Shown: positions 19,801 to 30,144 of the stretch, piece by piece
How the letters are laid out: every line of letters begins with the position of its first letter
Position numbering within the stretch: the first letter of the stretch is position 1
Origin: Hippasteria phrygiana
Lineage: Eukaryota; Echinodermata; Asteroidea; Valvatida; Goniasteridae
DNA: 64,000 nucleotides
Assembly: GCA_037893225.1 (NCBI GenBank)
Contig: JAZGUH010000284.1
Location: 37,926-101,925, forward strand
Direction: 5' to 3'
Notes under the pieces: generated by a model
The model's input: the letters and a program-made list of their open reading frames with translations, nothing else
Database searches by the model: none
What the model was told of the DNA's origin: nothing
Made by a program: the position numbers and the translations under genes

Positions 19801-22445
19801 CATCATTTTTTTTCAATGTACACTACAGATGGCTTCAGTCACACTTTTAGGTGGCATTTGTGCATTTAAACCAGTGACACAAAAAACAACAACAACAACA
19901 ACAACAGGAATAGCAACACATAAAATATTTCCTAATTACCAATCAGTGCATTAGCAGGCTTGATATCTCTATGAATTATCCCTTGTCCATGTAGTTCTTG
20001 GAGGCCACTCAGGAACCCAATGCACATATTCTTTCTTCCTTCCTCTGTGCGATGTTGAACCGCGAAGGCGATCTGACCTTCAATGACCTCCATAATGTTG
20101 AATTCACACAGCTCTGATACAAAGTATGTGAAATCGTCGTCTTCCTCTAAACATAATGTATTCAGGACATGTTTAAAGTTGCAGCCTTGCAGATCTCTCC
20201 AGATTTGTTTTTCTTTTCCAACAAGATCAGAGCTCACCCTTTTGACGACAACTGGAAGGTTGTTGAATTTGCCTAAGAATAGTTTGGAGCCATTGTTGCC
20301 GTTAGCTATGACCAGCTGCCGACTGTATGACATTTTTCCAACATGCCTCTTCTGGGCTGCTTCAATCCCGTTCCACTTTTGAAGCAGTTGCAGCCATCTT
20401 TTCCCCTGGAATGAAAATTCAATGAAGATATTTAACATTCGGCACTATGATGCATCCATGAAAAATAGCAAAAACACTCTTTAGATATTGATTTGGAGGA
20501 TGGAAGTTAAAACGCGTCGAAGCCATTATTTTTCAGAGCTCTTTCAACCCAGAAGTTGTGAAAGAAGTTGCTTCATTTGTTTGTATTAATGCAGGGAATA
20601 GTGTTTCCATATTAGGTGTCAGTTCCTTCACAAGAAAGTTAGTGAACGATCAGTGTCTGCAATTTATTTCAAGATACATACCCGGTACTGCTCACAGCTG
20701 GGATCCTGATCAACATTCTGGCAAAAGAAAAAAAATGCAAATTGTTTTTAGTACACAGGAACATTTCATTGGATTTCTGACATATTAGGATATTTGCATC
20801 CAACTGACCAAAATAAAAACTATGACAAAGGGAACTGAATAGAAATTGATGAACAACCGCCATGAAAATATTTTTAACACCCCTTCATTTCAACTAGACA
20901 AGTCAGTTGGTTGGCCCTTCCAAACTCCTTTAAGTGAGAAACGTCGTCGTAAAATAATTACACCTGACAAATGGCTTGCCCAATCAAATTCAGGGACCCG
21001 AACAGTCAAAGTTCCTACAACAAACACAAGCATCAATGCTTAACCTGTTGAGCTACTACATATGCAGCACAAGCGCAATATCATTTTGACGACATAAACA
21101 ATCTGATAACATCAATTCAAATAATCCTTTTCCCTACCCAGCTATAAAAAGCGGCTGCTGTTTTGTGGAGGAAACATTGTTTTAATCTCTGACGCAAAGC
21201 TAAACAAACAATGTCAAATTATTGCTTTACCTTCTTTCTCCAAGGAACATTGTCATCTCCATAATCATATCGGAGCTCTTGTCCTACAGCAATGTCTAGC
21301 AAAGCAAAGAGGCAGAGACATGGAGTCCCGTCCACAGACACAACCTTCATTTGGCAGTTTGCATCTTTCTTTGGTAAATCGTTTACCATGCGGCAGGCAC
21401 CATTGGAATTAGTTCCATCAACACTACAAGAAAATATATGGAAAATGCACCACTTCTTAAAAGTATTGTATTATGTGTATTAATCCCACATATGAAGAGC
21501 AAGGCAAACAAATGAGATGACTGCTGAAAAAGGAAGCAGTTATTTTCTCTGTATCTATACTGTCCCGTTGAAAAACATTACCACGGGAGGAAGCTTACCC
21601 GTGTGAAAGCAGCAGCAAATAAACAAGGTTTAGAAGGATGTGTAAGAGTTTTAGAAACTAAGTAAAGTTTATATTATCTTTGCAATTTATATTTGCACTA
21701 TGCATTGTCAAATTTCACTACTCAACAAGTCTGCAAGGAACAGCATTCTCTAACCAATAGGGCAGGAGAGGGGGGGGGGGTTCTTTAGGCATGTGCTTAT
21801 ACACATGTACAGTGGGTTTTTTCTATGAACCCCACTATAATTAAAGCTTACCAAAGTGCAATTCCCTTGTCTTGAAAAAAGAACAAGAAGCTCCCTTTGT
21901 CCTCTGAGTAACTGTCATGGCGGTGCTCTCCTTCCGCCTTGGTGGTTACTTCCCCCCGATACTGAAGAAGGAAATCGCCCTTTGAAAAATCCTTGGTTGT
22001 GAAGGTTCCGCATCCTATCAAAATTATATTTGTACAACTGTTACCCAAAGACCTAGACAGGCTACAACAGCTGACAAATCATTCTAGGGAATAACTAATT
22101 GCATATAGGATGAACTGCACTTGCATTTTTGTTGTTTGAGTTTCAACATGCAGTTTGAATGAATTAAATTATTATAAATGAAATTGTTCGTATTGTTTGA
22201 ATGTGCCGAGTATATTGTACGTTCAATCAAAAATCAATTTAAATAGCACGGGGAAGCAAATAACACATAAAGAATCAGAACGAACAGTGTTCAATTTAGA
22301 GGTTTCGATATAAAACTTACCAATTGTATCATTTATGTATCGTACTTCAAAACCCTCATTGTCTTGTTTACTTCTGCAGACACTGCATGCCTGCTGCAAT
22401 GGGGTCTGTCTTGCAGTCCTCAAGCGAGGCATATTGGCCGGAACT
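11532..22445 (-). CDS. Chimeric SET-kinase-BRCT-tyrosine recombinase gene, 16 exons
   Basis: Exons on the minus strand, 5' to 3': 22445-22321, 22014-21852, 21423-21231, 20717-20682, 20405-19940, 19629-19472, 18943-18715, 18596-17697, 17497-17381, 17137-17057, 16748-16572, 16216-16079, 15426-15316, 14897-14752, 14269-14210, 13817-11532. All have AG acceptors and GT donors, and every phase agrees. Taking ATG at 22,430-22,432 gives about 1,790 residues. Domains: SET (1-156), IRE1-like kinase (169-452), 15-residue Ser/Thr repeats (453-752), two BRCTs (753-960), acidic linker (961-1100), zinc fingers (1100-1210), tyrosine recombinase core (about 1435-1630), Myb/SANT-like (about 1719-1775). The one uncertain joint is repeat to BRCT: the donor at 17,697 is in phase but weak, whereas the strong GTAAGT at 17,655 needs another acceptor. 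An upstream exon is possible because a good acceptor precedes 22,445. Full cDNA is not proven. Confidence 0.82.
14210..14897 (-). CDS. Linker exons between BRCT pair and recombinase
   Basis: Two exons, 14897-14752 (146 bp) and 14269-14210 (60 bp), stay open in the single frame that joins the BRCT exons to the recombinase exon. The first encodes a basic/Ser-Thr segment (FKKKQPSSRSTNF), the second an acidic one (VSAVSDEESNAGRKETYHDE). Donors are GTACAT and GTATGC; acceptors are GATCAG and AACTAG. The 60-bp exon is phase 0 at both ends. The pieces have no domain of their own, but they are the physical proof that recombinase and BRCT modules share one reading frame. Confidence 0.75.
15316..17497 (-). 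CDS. BRCA1-type tandem BRCT exons
   Basis: Exons 17497-17381, 17137-17057, 16748-16572, 16216-16079 and 15426-15316 all break in phase 1, a regular pattern. The first BRCT reads VLTSLVSSM, TTHVIIDADDDN, then SLKFFLGV with WVVSYKWVEMS, close to the BRCA1 signature. EDNYEVRADD and KGPQQAR match the BRCA1 inter-repeat linker, and the second BRCT contains LLSLCGART and VPVVTGEWLLDS. By alignment to BRCA1 (known phosphate pocket S1655, G1656, K1702) the pocket residues here are Thr, Ser and Lys, so phospho-serine binding is plausible. There is no RING domain, and this is not the BRCA1 orthologue. Expected role: recognition of a phosphorylated partner or of the protein's own Ser/Thr repeats; the latter is inference. 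Confidence 0.87.
15548..15796. mobile_element. Intronic MITE with GGGGCCAATTTCATA ends
   Basis: Terminal inverted repeats AGGGGCCAATTTCATA and TATGAAATTGGCCCCT bound about 249 bp in the intron between the last two BRCT exons. Internally the halves are also complementary (TTTGCTTAGCATGAAAATG and counterpart). The ends resemble those of the element at 57,916-58,174 (GGGCCCAATTTCATGG), so the two belong to one superfamily. No clear target duplication is visible. Confidence 0.75.
17697..18596 (-). CDS. Exon of about twenty 15-residue Ser/Thr-rich repeats
   Basis: A 45-bp coding minisatellite with some 42-bp units encodes about 20 copies of a 15-residue unit, consensus ASGERPSTSSSTGAR. Acceptor CTTACACAG|AA completes a Glu codon after the kinase exon (phase 1). 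The frame is fixed by the kinase exon, and reads as a low-complexity, likely disordered, heavily hydroxylated linker. The opposite strand and other frames are also open because of the repeat, but only this frame joins kinase to BRCT. The array offers many potential phosphorylation sites, which is notable between a kinase and a phospho-reader. Copy number should vary between alleles. Confidence 0.75.
18715..20405 (-). CDS. IRE1/RNase L-like protein kinase exons
   Basis: Exons 20405-19940, 19629-19472 and 18943-18715. Motifs in order: VGKMSYSR before a glycine-rich loop (ANGNNGSKLFLGKF), the ATP lysine in PVVVKRV (about K223), IIHRDIKPAN with catalytic Asp about D315, and KIADFGVS with metal Asp about D333. 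Then come MGTFCWMSVESLPG in place of the APE loop and SSDIQVTGSLIYYILSDG, which resembles the IRE1 F-helix region (DIFSAGCVFYYVLSEG). The C-lobe ends with TRPSIEECITRFK. All catalytic residues are present, so an active Ser/Thr kinase is likely. The KEN ribonuclease domain that follows the kinase in IRE1 and RNase L is absent; the frame runs into the Ser/Thr repeats instead. Confidence 0.87.
20682..22445 (-). CDS. N-terminal SET methyltransferase exons (KMT5A-like)
   Basis: Exons 22445-22321, 22014-21852, 21423-21231 and the 36-bp 20717-20682. The SET fold is recognisable from NDTIGCGTFTTKDFSKGDFL (cofactor-binding glycines), through YRGE and FFFQDKGIALCVDGT, to CRMVND...NCQM and ELRYDYGDD (catalytic Tyr region). 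KMT5A-type enzymes mono-methylate histone H4 Lys20 using S-adenosylmethionine; here the usual NHS is replaced by ND, as I recall for KMT5A-like paralogues in fish, so activity is uncertain. The start chosen is the only in-frame ATG in the first exon (22,430-22,432), 20-odd residues before the domain; its context is weak and an extra 5' exon could add residues. Confidence 0.83.
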
Positions 22446-25400
22446 CTGCAATGGAACACACAACTTTTAAGTTTGGAGTAAGGAGGAAGCTAACATTTTG
22501 TGTGATATACTAGATTCTTTATAGTTAACATTTATTCTATTCTTGTTTTTCTTCTTGTTTACATGCATTCTATAACTTGGCCAATCAATCAATAAATTAG
22601 GGAAAAATTACTATTTTTCTTTATTCCCAGTGGGAAAAATATTAAAAGAGTCACAACAAAAATCAACGCAGTGTAATAATTGATTTTTATGCGAATTTAA
22701 TAAAGGAAATACTGCCATAGTAAATGACAACCATATAGTGATTAAGGGTGTGTGCAATTGAATACTTTACCTAATTACAATGGAAGGTTAACTACAAAGA
22801 TAGAGGTTATGACTAGATAGAGGTTATGATAAAGGTCATTTGGCGGCCTGTTATTGTAAAACATAGGAACAATTAAAGTGAAAGTCACGTACCACCAATT
22901 TGTTTTTGTTATGATTTCAGAGTATAGGGATTAACCTGTATTGCAAATTAGATTATTAAAAAATTTTTGCACGTTTTCGCTTGTAATACAATACAAGAAT
23001 GCCGCTTAATTATAATACGGACATCTAAAACATTACTCCTGGGCCCTAACCTCCTTCAGCATGATCAGCAAGTGATCATCGAGAGATGTTTCAGTCAGAA
23101 AAAAGGAGCCTATATTTTAATTCGTGAGGACCATTGCGTCCCAAACGTGATCCTCAGATTTTCCTTCAGTGGTGAAATGATAGTATGAAAATATTTATCC
23201 GAAAATCGACACGAAATGAGTAGCTTAAAGCAATTTTACACTATCAGAATTATAATAAAGATTCCAACAAGTTAAATCTAAATATAGCTTTATTTTCTTG
23301 CTGCTTGTGTATACACTTTCCATTTTTATGTATTTATTTGTCAAATTTGTATCGTGACCCAGCGGACCACAATTTTCTGTGTGACCGTTGTCATGTCGGG
23401 GAGCGCAGAACTAGGTTGGTCCACGTGGCCTGCAGTCCACGTACCATGCTTATTATACCATAAATTGTACGTACATTTACGTACATGTACATGTACATCT
23501 GGCCGTTAATTCAGACTGTTTATGGCAGCTCTTCTTTGCAATGTTTCTTTCAGTTTAGTCAGTCCCGAAAAGTCAGATATATTTGTAGGGAATGTTAATA
23601 CCTTTCGATCGAAAAATTACATTACGGCCGGACCCTTTGCCCGATTTCGCCAAATCTGAGGACATCGCTTTCGTGACTTTCGGATTGAATTTAAGTAGGC
23701 CTATATTAATTTTTCATTCGATTTTTTAAGGTAAGGTAACAAAATAACGAATCCTAAGTTAAACAAAAATTATTGAGGAATATCTTGAAAAATGTGCGCA
23801 AACTTTAAGGGGAATACACCTGTATACTGCTCAGCATAAGTGCACACAATAGATACATGATGGAATATGTTCCAAATAAAATCTGATTCTTTTTTTATTT
23901 AGAAAACAATATTTTGTTGAAGGTCTGGTATGGCAATTTCAATGTATACTGAAGTCCAACACTGCGATAAGAATATAATTGCCCCTACAGGTCGCATATC
24001 CTATGCCTAGAAATCTGTGTTAAGTGTATGATCTGTCAATGACTTAAAGCTTTGCTCTTGCATCCTGGCACTTGACCGCCACCTCTCATAACCCGCGTGA
24101 CCCTAACGTGGCCCCTGCATGCCATAGGAGTAAGGGCCATGATATCATGAGAATTTACCAGTTTGCTAAAAAAGGTACAGCCTTATTGTGCCCTTCGAAA
24201 AATTCTTTCAGTAAATTTTGGAACTATCTTTTGCACGTCTCAATCTCTAGAAAATAGGTTTTTTTACAGTGTCCTATGTGTCGCTGCCATATAACCCTAA
24301 CTTTATATGGCCGGGGCGTACTATAGTGTTTTCATTCGTTAAGAGCTTGCATGACTTAAATTTGGAGATTTTTCCACAATTTCTCGGGCCGCTGTTATCG
24401 GAACATGGAAGTTCATTTCTTTCATTACTTTACTCGGATGATTATGATTTTTTAACTATTGTTTTTGAATTGAGTAAAGCATAACCTGTTGAACTCGTAG
24501 TATTTAACAGGCATCAAATCTAAAGCTAACCGTCGTACTCACGGTGAAAATAACATCTAGCGTACAAAGTTGATGTACCATACGTCTGAACTGTTTGACC
24601 ACCATTGACTGTATATACCATTAACCACGATCATTAATTATTGGAAAAAATAACCAAGCATTTTAATGGCAAAATCTTTGTTTCGCAAGTACATGTAAGT
24701 AACAGAATTCACGGGTAATTTTCCTCTTTGCCCGGAGCAAAAACAAATGAGCACACCACTGCAATTTTTTTATTTGTGACTGCAGAGAATCGGAAAACTT
24801 TGGAACAATTAAAACTCGATGAGGAAATGTTTCAAAGGAAATCGGCAATTAATTTTAACCGAAAATCCACTTTTATGATGAAGAAAATGGTTATTTTGAT
24901 GAAGGTGTATTCAAGTTCAATACTGCGGTAGGAATAGGCATTTTCCTTATAACTGCTGAAATGTTTTTAAAGGAATAATGGAACACAAATAACGAATATG
25001 AAGTTCAACAAAAATTGAGGAACGTCGGTGAAGGGCAAAACCTAATATTGAGGAACGTCTTGAAAAATTTAATTAAAGGACCTTCAATTACACCACGGTA
25101 ATTATACTGTTAAGCATAAATGCACACAATGGATATATAATGGGGAATATGTTCCAAATAGTATTTTCAATTATTTTGATATAGAAAAAGAAACTTATTT
25201 TCTTGAAGGTCTGGTATGCCATTTCCCATGTAAACGTCTGGTACTCAAGTTCAACACTGCGGTGGTAATATATAACCCCAGGTAACGTTTCCTATGCCTA
25301 AAAATATTTGTTTAATGTGTGACCTGTTTATTATTTTTAGCTTTTTTCTTGCATCCTTACTTGATGCCCTTGACCGGCCACAAGTCACATGACTTTAATG

Positions 25401-26388
25401 CGACCCTTCTCCATATGCAAAAGGGCCTTGATATCATAAGAATTTACCCCATTGCTAACAATTTGCAGCCTTATTACTTCGAAAAATAACTTCTGTAAAT
25501 TTTGGAACTATCTACAATGCACGTCTCAATTTAAAGAATAATTGTTATTTTTATTTCAAATTTTCCTGTGTGTTGTCGCCGTATTACTCTGCATTATATT
25601 ACGGTCGTACATAGCGAAACCAGCAATATAGCGCTGTTCAGAAAATGCCTCCTAATAATCCGGCAAGTTTTCCGCCGGAGAATTATAATTTACATAAAAT
25701 TGTACAATTCATTGGGACCCTGTTCATGTGCGCATTACGCAAGCATTGATATTTGACCAGAATGGTTCGATATTCTGAGTTAGTCTTGCCTGCTGTCGAT
25801 GTGGACTATCCGCTTTTCTGGACCTATTAATCGAAGATTTTTAAGTAGAATGGTCTCTTTGCAGTTTGTTACATAATCATGATAATAATGAATAGCATAA
25901 GTTTGATTGCTGTATTTAGAACGATATGCTTTAATAATTATGCAACATCTCCAAAAATGTACAAATACCAAAGTTAGGTGGATTTTAAACCCTCCGCATT
26001 TCTCCCCTTCTGACTACGGCCCGCGGTGCGTTTTATTTTAGTTTCATTTCATAGCTAAGAACCCGGGCTTAAATTGAGATTTCTTGGAACATCGGTATTG
26101 GAAGATGGAACTTTATTTCGTTTATCCCCACTTGCGTGAATTTGTTTTTGTTTTAATATAAGTGAAAAATACCGCGATGATATAAACGGTTGGACCGATA
26201 TTATTGAGCATTAAGTCTAAAGCTTAACGTTGTGAACAAAATGAAAGTCCATTATGTGCGACCCAACCTCCACGATCATTTATCATACAAAACGTAAAAT
26301 CAGGAAATACAAAGCAGGATTTTTGTGATTGACAATCAATAAACCTCATCAGTTTGAAATTCAAACCAAAATAGTCCGGTCTTAGCAG
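22446..26388. other. 5' flank of the core gene, no gene; old diverged duplication
   Basis: No open frame with recognisable content. Segments near 23,790-24,245 and 25,050-25,540 are diverged direct copies. Shared blocks include CTTGAAAAAT, AATATGTTCCAAATA, TTGAAGGTCTGGTATG, TCCTATGCCTA, GGGCC(A/T)TGATATCAT and AAATTTTGGAACTATCT in the same order. It may contain the promoter or a non-coding first exon of the SET-kinase-BRCT-recombinase gene, but I cannot point to one. Confidence 0.55.
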
Positions 26389-26396
26389 GAAAAAAA

Positions 26397-26826
26397 GGCG
26401 ATTGTGTTGTGTAGGGCTCTCTTTAGTTTTGATGAAATTAGAGTCAAGGGTATTTTTTCTCATTCCAAAATGACTTTTTCAACCTAAAGCAGACTTCTCT
26501 TAATTCTATTGACATCGTTTTTTGTAATTTTGAACAGTTTATTGCGGTAAAAAGTGCAATTTTCTTACGCGCTTTACGGCAGTTGCCATGTGGTTTTGCG
26601 TGTTTACTGTGCGTCGCGGTGATCGTCATCTTCATTTTCGCTTTGCGTTTTGTCATCCTCATCGCCGCTTTACCCCAAAACTTCCCTCAAAAACTTAAAC
26701 CCTGCCCTTTATCTCTGACATACCAGTTGGTTTGTAATGTCGCTGACTAGTTTGGCAATTCCAATAACCTATAAGTAGATTTTTGTTCCCTTATAGGGAA
26801 CAGGGCCCTACACTAACACAATCGCC
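26397..26826. mobile_element. MITE copy in the core, 8-bp target duplication
   Basis: Same family as the element in both arms: ends GGCGATTGTGT and ACACAATCGCC, with inner GTGTAGGGC and GGGCCCTACAC. It is flanked by GAAAAAAA on both sides (26,389-26,396 and 26,827-26,834). Sequence has diverged visibly from the arm copies, so it is an older or independent insertion and not part of the arm duplication. Confidence 0.85.
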
Positions 26827-26834
26827 GAAAAAAA

Positions 26835-27412
26835 AGCCCACCACGATGATCGTAGTTTCAATTTAATCACGCCGCACGATCATCCTCCCTACTTTGAACT
26901 GTGATACCACTTTCTTGAATATTTCTATTAGGAATGATATTAAAATACTCGAAAATAAAATTACAAAATATTTTAATTGTTACTTACCAGTGATTAATCT
27001 GGAACATAATATGGAGTTGCTCGTCGCCGTGAGAGTCCTGCAACCGTGCGCGCTTACTCGGTCAGGCGGATATTCACCGCGGTGGTGGGGACGGCCGCGC
27101 GATGTTGCTGAGCCGTCGCATGAGGGCGCTACACAGATCTTTTTCTTTAATCGACTTATTTAAGAAACAAGGTTTTCAATGCCAGAGTACAAATACAATC
27201 ATGGTTGTCGGGACCGGACATACAAGTTGGGCTGTATGGGTGAATACAAGGACCACCTTAATTTTGACTCGGAATGCAGAGGGCGCACTTCCAACAGCAA
27301 ATGTCGGCTTTTTGTTGTGGGGACCGGCTATTGGTCCCCACATTCTCAAATGGTCCCCACTTTATTGGTTTGTATTCCAACCTTGGTCCCCAAATTAAAG
27401 ACAAGGTGAGTA
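26835..27412. other. CpG-rich segment and GGGGACC hairpin, no gene
   Basis: A CpG-dense patch lies at about 27,015-27,135 in otherwise AT-rich DNA, a candidate promoter of unknown direction. At 27,316-27,342 TGTGGGGACC and GGTCCCCACA form a 10-bp perfect stem with a 7-base loop, and further GGTCCCC boxes follow. No coding signal. Confidence 0.45.
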
Positions 27413-28342
27413 CAAACAAACAAACAAACAAACAAACAAACAAACAAACAAACAAACAAACAAACAAACAAACAAACAAACAAACAAACAAACAAACAAA
27501 CAAACAAACAAACAAACAAACAAACAAACAAACAAACAAACAAACAAACAAACAAACAAACAAACAAACAAACAAACAAACAAACAAACGCGTGTGCGCG
27601 TGTGCGCGTGTGCGCGTGTGCGCGTATGCGCGTATGCGCGTGTGCGCGTGTGCGCGTGTGCGCGTGTGCGCGTGTGCGCGTGTGCGCGTGTGCGCGTGTG
27701 CGCGTGTGCGCGTGTGCGCGTGTGCGCGTGTGCGCGTGTGCGCGTGTGCGCGTGTGCGCGTGTGCGCGTGTGCGCGTGTGCGCGTGTGCGCGTGTGCGCG
27801 TGTGCGCGTGTGCGCGTGTGCGCGTGTGCGCGTGTGCGCGTTTGCGCGTGTGCGCGTGTGCGCGTGTGCGCGTGTGCGCGTGTGCGCGTGTGCGCGTGTG
27901 CGCGTGTGCGCGTTTGCTCGTTTGCGCGTTTGCGCGTTTGCTCGTTTGCTCGTTTGCGCGTTTGCTCGTTTGCGCGTTTGCTCGTTTGCTCGTTTGCTCG
28001 TTTGCTCGTTTGCTCGTTTGCTCGTTTGCTCGTTTGCTCGTTTGCTCGTTTGCTCGTTTGCTCGTTTGCTCGTTTGCTCGTTTGCTCGTTTGCTCGTTTG
28101 CTCGTTTGCTCGTTTGCTCGTTTGCTCGTTTGTTTGTTTGTTTGTTTGTTTGTTTGTTTGTTTGTTTGTTTGTTTGTTTGTTTGTTTGTTTGTTTGTTTG
28201 TTTGTTTGTTTGTTTGTTTGTTTGTTTGTTTGTTTGTTTGTTTGTTTGTTTGTTTGTTTGTTTGTTTGTTTGTTTGTTTGTTTGTTTGTTTGTTTGTTTG
28301 TTTGTTTGTTTGTTTGTTTGTTTGTTTGTTTGTTTGTTTGTT
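27413..28342. repeat. Composite microsatellite: (CAAA)n, (GTGTGCGC)n, (GTTTGCTC)n, (GTTT)n
   Basis: Four blocks follow one another: (CAAA)n to about 27,590, the 8-mer GTGTGCGC to about 27,910, a transition through GTTTGCGC to GTTTGCTC up to about 28,130, then pure (GTTT)n to 28,342. The last three blocks share an 8-bp register, each differing by one or two bases, as if copied from each other. The GTGTGCGC block is alternating purine-pyrimidine for about 320 bp. The outer CAAA and TTTG blocks are complementary and could pair. Long open frames here are repeat artefacts. Confidence 0.97.
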
Positions 28343-28557
28343 CAGGTGAGATCGTACTGAATTTGAGCTCTCGAAAAGTGTAAGTTTTTTGTAGCTTTCA
28401 GACCTTGTTATGGTCCCTAATTTGTAACATTGTTGTAATATAGTATATAGACTCTACTAGTTGAATTCTGTACATTCTTATTGTTGAAATTTTGTGTATT
28501 TTAGGGTTTTTACTTGTAACTTTCTATCTACAAGGGTGGATAGGAAGGCTGGCCACC

Positions 28558-30144
28558 ATGGCCAGTCAAGCAAAACCCAACCCTGGTGTTCGGGGCCAGT
28601 CGAGTGAAAACATCGCTGGCCCCTCTGGTGGAAATTTGCATACGAATACGCAGGAGCCTTTCACAGATATCACCAGGTACAATGGCGTGTTTTTCAAAGC
28701 CGCAGACAATGTGTCCATCCAGTCATATGTAAATGCTCTTGCTTATACTGTTCCTGCTAATACTATAGTATCAGCCAGCCGTATCTCAAATGGTCGTATC
28801 GCCATATACTTCAAGACAAGAGTAGCTCTCGAAGACGCTGTAATGTACGGCTTAGAATACAATGACACATACATCGAATTGACTCCTTTGGTTCAACCAA
28901 CACAACGGTTAGTACTTTCCAATGTATATCCTGAAATGTCCAATGCCGTAATAGCCAAAAATATGTCAAGCTTTTGTAAATTAGTTTCGCCCATCCGACC
29001 CATTCCTCTTGGCATAAAATCCAAAGATCTTTCGCATGTTATGTCTTTCAGACGTCAGGTTCATGCCATTGTAGATGTTAATGTCACAATACCGGATCAT
29101 ATGAATATTTCTCATATGGGGGTAAATTACAGGATTTTCATCTCGAATAACTCGGTGAAGTGTTTCAATTGTGGAGAAAATGGACATATGAGTAAACAGT
29201 GTAAGAAGCCTAAAATCTCCAACAAACCCACCTCACACGATGATCCTAACGATAACAACAACCATGACAACAGTAATAACCATGACACAAATCCACTCAA
29301 CCCACCTCCCGTCTTCATGCAAGGAAAGAAATCGGACCCACAACACCCACCGAAAAATCCCACACACACCACCAATGCCATTCAGAACAACGAAGACAAG
29401 ACAACCACATCCACCACACCTAAAACACCAAAACCAAACGAAACAACAAGAACAAATGTGACAACACCTCTTCCAACAAATTCTAAGTCCCCCTCAAAAG
29501 CACCTACACAGAACATCCCAGCAACTCCCACACATACACCTCAAGGGAATGGATCGATCTGGGGCTCACCTCCTGCGCCAACGAGGAAAGCCTCTCCTTT
29601 GTTTTCTGAGATTGTTTCAAAGAGAAAACAATCTTCCCCATCTTCCAAGTCTTCGCCCTCTGGGAACGACGCTCCTGAGGGACGTCTTGTTCCTCTCCAC
29701 TCTCCATCCCCACCAAGGAAAATTAGCAAAACACAAACAGACACACATATGGAAACAAACACCCTCACTCAAACTCTCAATGAAACACAACAATCCGCTC
29801 AGCCCTCTCCAGTAACACAAAGTCAAGAATACAGTGATAGTGACCAAGAATCAGTCTCCTCTGAACAGAGTCAACTAACCCAGGATGAAGATGGCCCCGA
29901 AAATCTTCAAGTTTCAGATGGACCATTGACAAATCAAGAGGTAATATCATTCTTGAAATGCGTTAAATCTCGACGCAAACCTCTTGATGTTGCCAAAAAG
30001 TTCACATCAGACATACCAGGTTTAATTAAACAAATAAGGCCTCTTCGTAACAGTCCTCTTCTTCGGAAAAGTATGCAGCAAAGGATCCGAACACTGATGA
30101 AAAATCTAGACCCTACTGACCCGTTCAACTTTCTTCCTAAATGA
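28558..30144 (+). CDS. LINE ORF1 (gag-like RNA-binding protein with CCHC knuckle)
   Basis: I start at 28,558 because GCCACCATGG is a perfect Kozak context; an upstream in-frame ATG at 28,492 has none. The product is 528 residues. The N-terminal third looks like the RRM-like region of Tx1/L1 ORF1. It is followed by one zinc knuckle CFNCGENGHMSKQC (C-x2-C-x4-H-x4-C), then a long Pro/Thr/Ser/Asn-rich disordered segment and a basic C-terminal helix-rich end (SRRKPLDVAKKF, QQRIRTLMKNL). It should coat LINE RNA in the ribonucleoprotein. The frame is intact. Its TGA overlaps the ATG of ORF2. Confidence 0.88.
   Translation: MASQAKPNPGVRGQSSENIAGPSGGNLHTNTQEPFTDITRYNGVFFKAADNVSIQSYVNALAYTVPANTIVSASRISNGRIAIYFKTRVALEDAVMYGLEYNDTYIELTPLVQPTQRLVLSNVYPEMSNAVIAKNMSSFCKLVSPIRPIPLGIKSKDLSHVMSFRRQVHAIVDVNVTIPDHMNISHMGVNYRIFISNNSVKCFNCGENGHMSKQCKKPKISNKPTSHDDPNDNNNHDNSNNHDTNPLNPPPVFMQGKKSDPQHPPKNPTHTTNAIQNNEDKTTTSTTPKTPKPNETTRTNVTTPLPTNSKSPSKAPTQNIPATPTHTPQGNGSIWGSPPAPTRKASPLFSEIVSKRKQSSPSSKSSPSGNDAPEGRLVPLHSPSPPRKISKTQTDTHMETNTLTQTLNETQQSAQPSPVTQSQEYSDSDQESVSSEQSQLTQDEDGPENLQVSDGPLTNQEVISFLKCVKSRRKPLDVAKKFTSDIPGLIKQIRPLRNSPLLRKSMQQRIRTLMKNLDPTDPFNFLPK

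Noticed and set aside
18715..20405. A true IRE1 or RNase L gene
   Set aside because: The kinase is similar, but no luminal/ankyrin part and no KEN ribonuclease domain is joined to it.
27274..28383. Long Cys/Ala/Arg/Val and Phe/Val/Cys/Leu open frames
   Set aside because: Microsatellite translation only.
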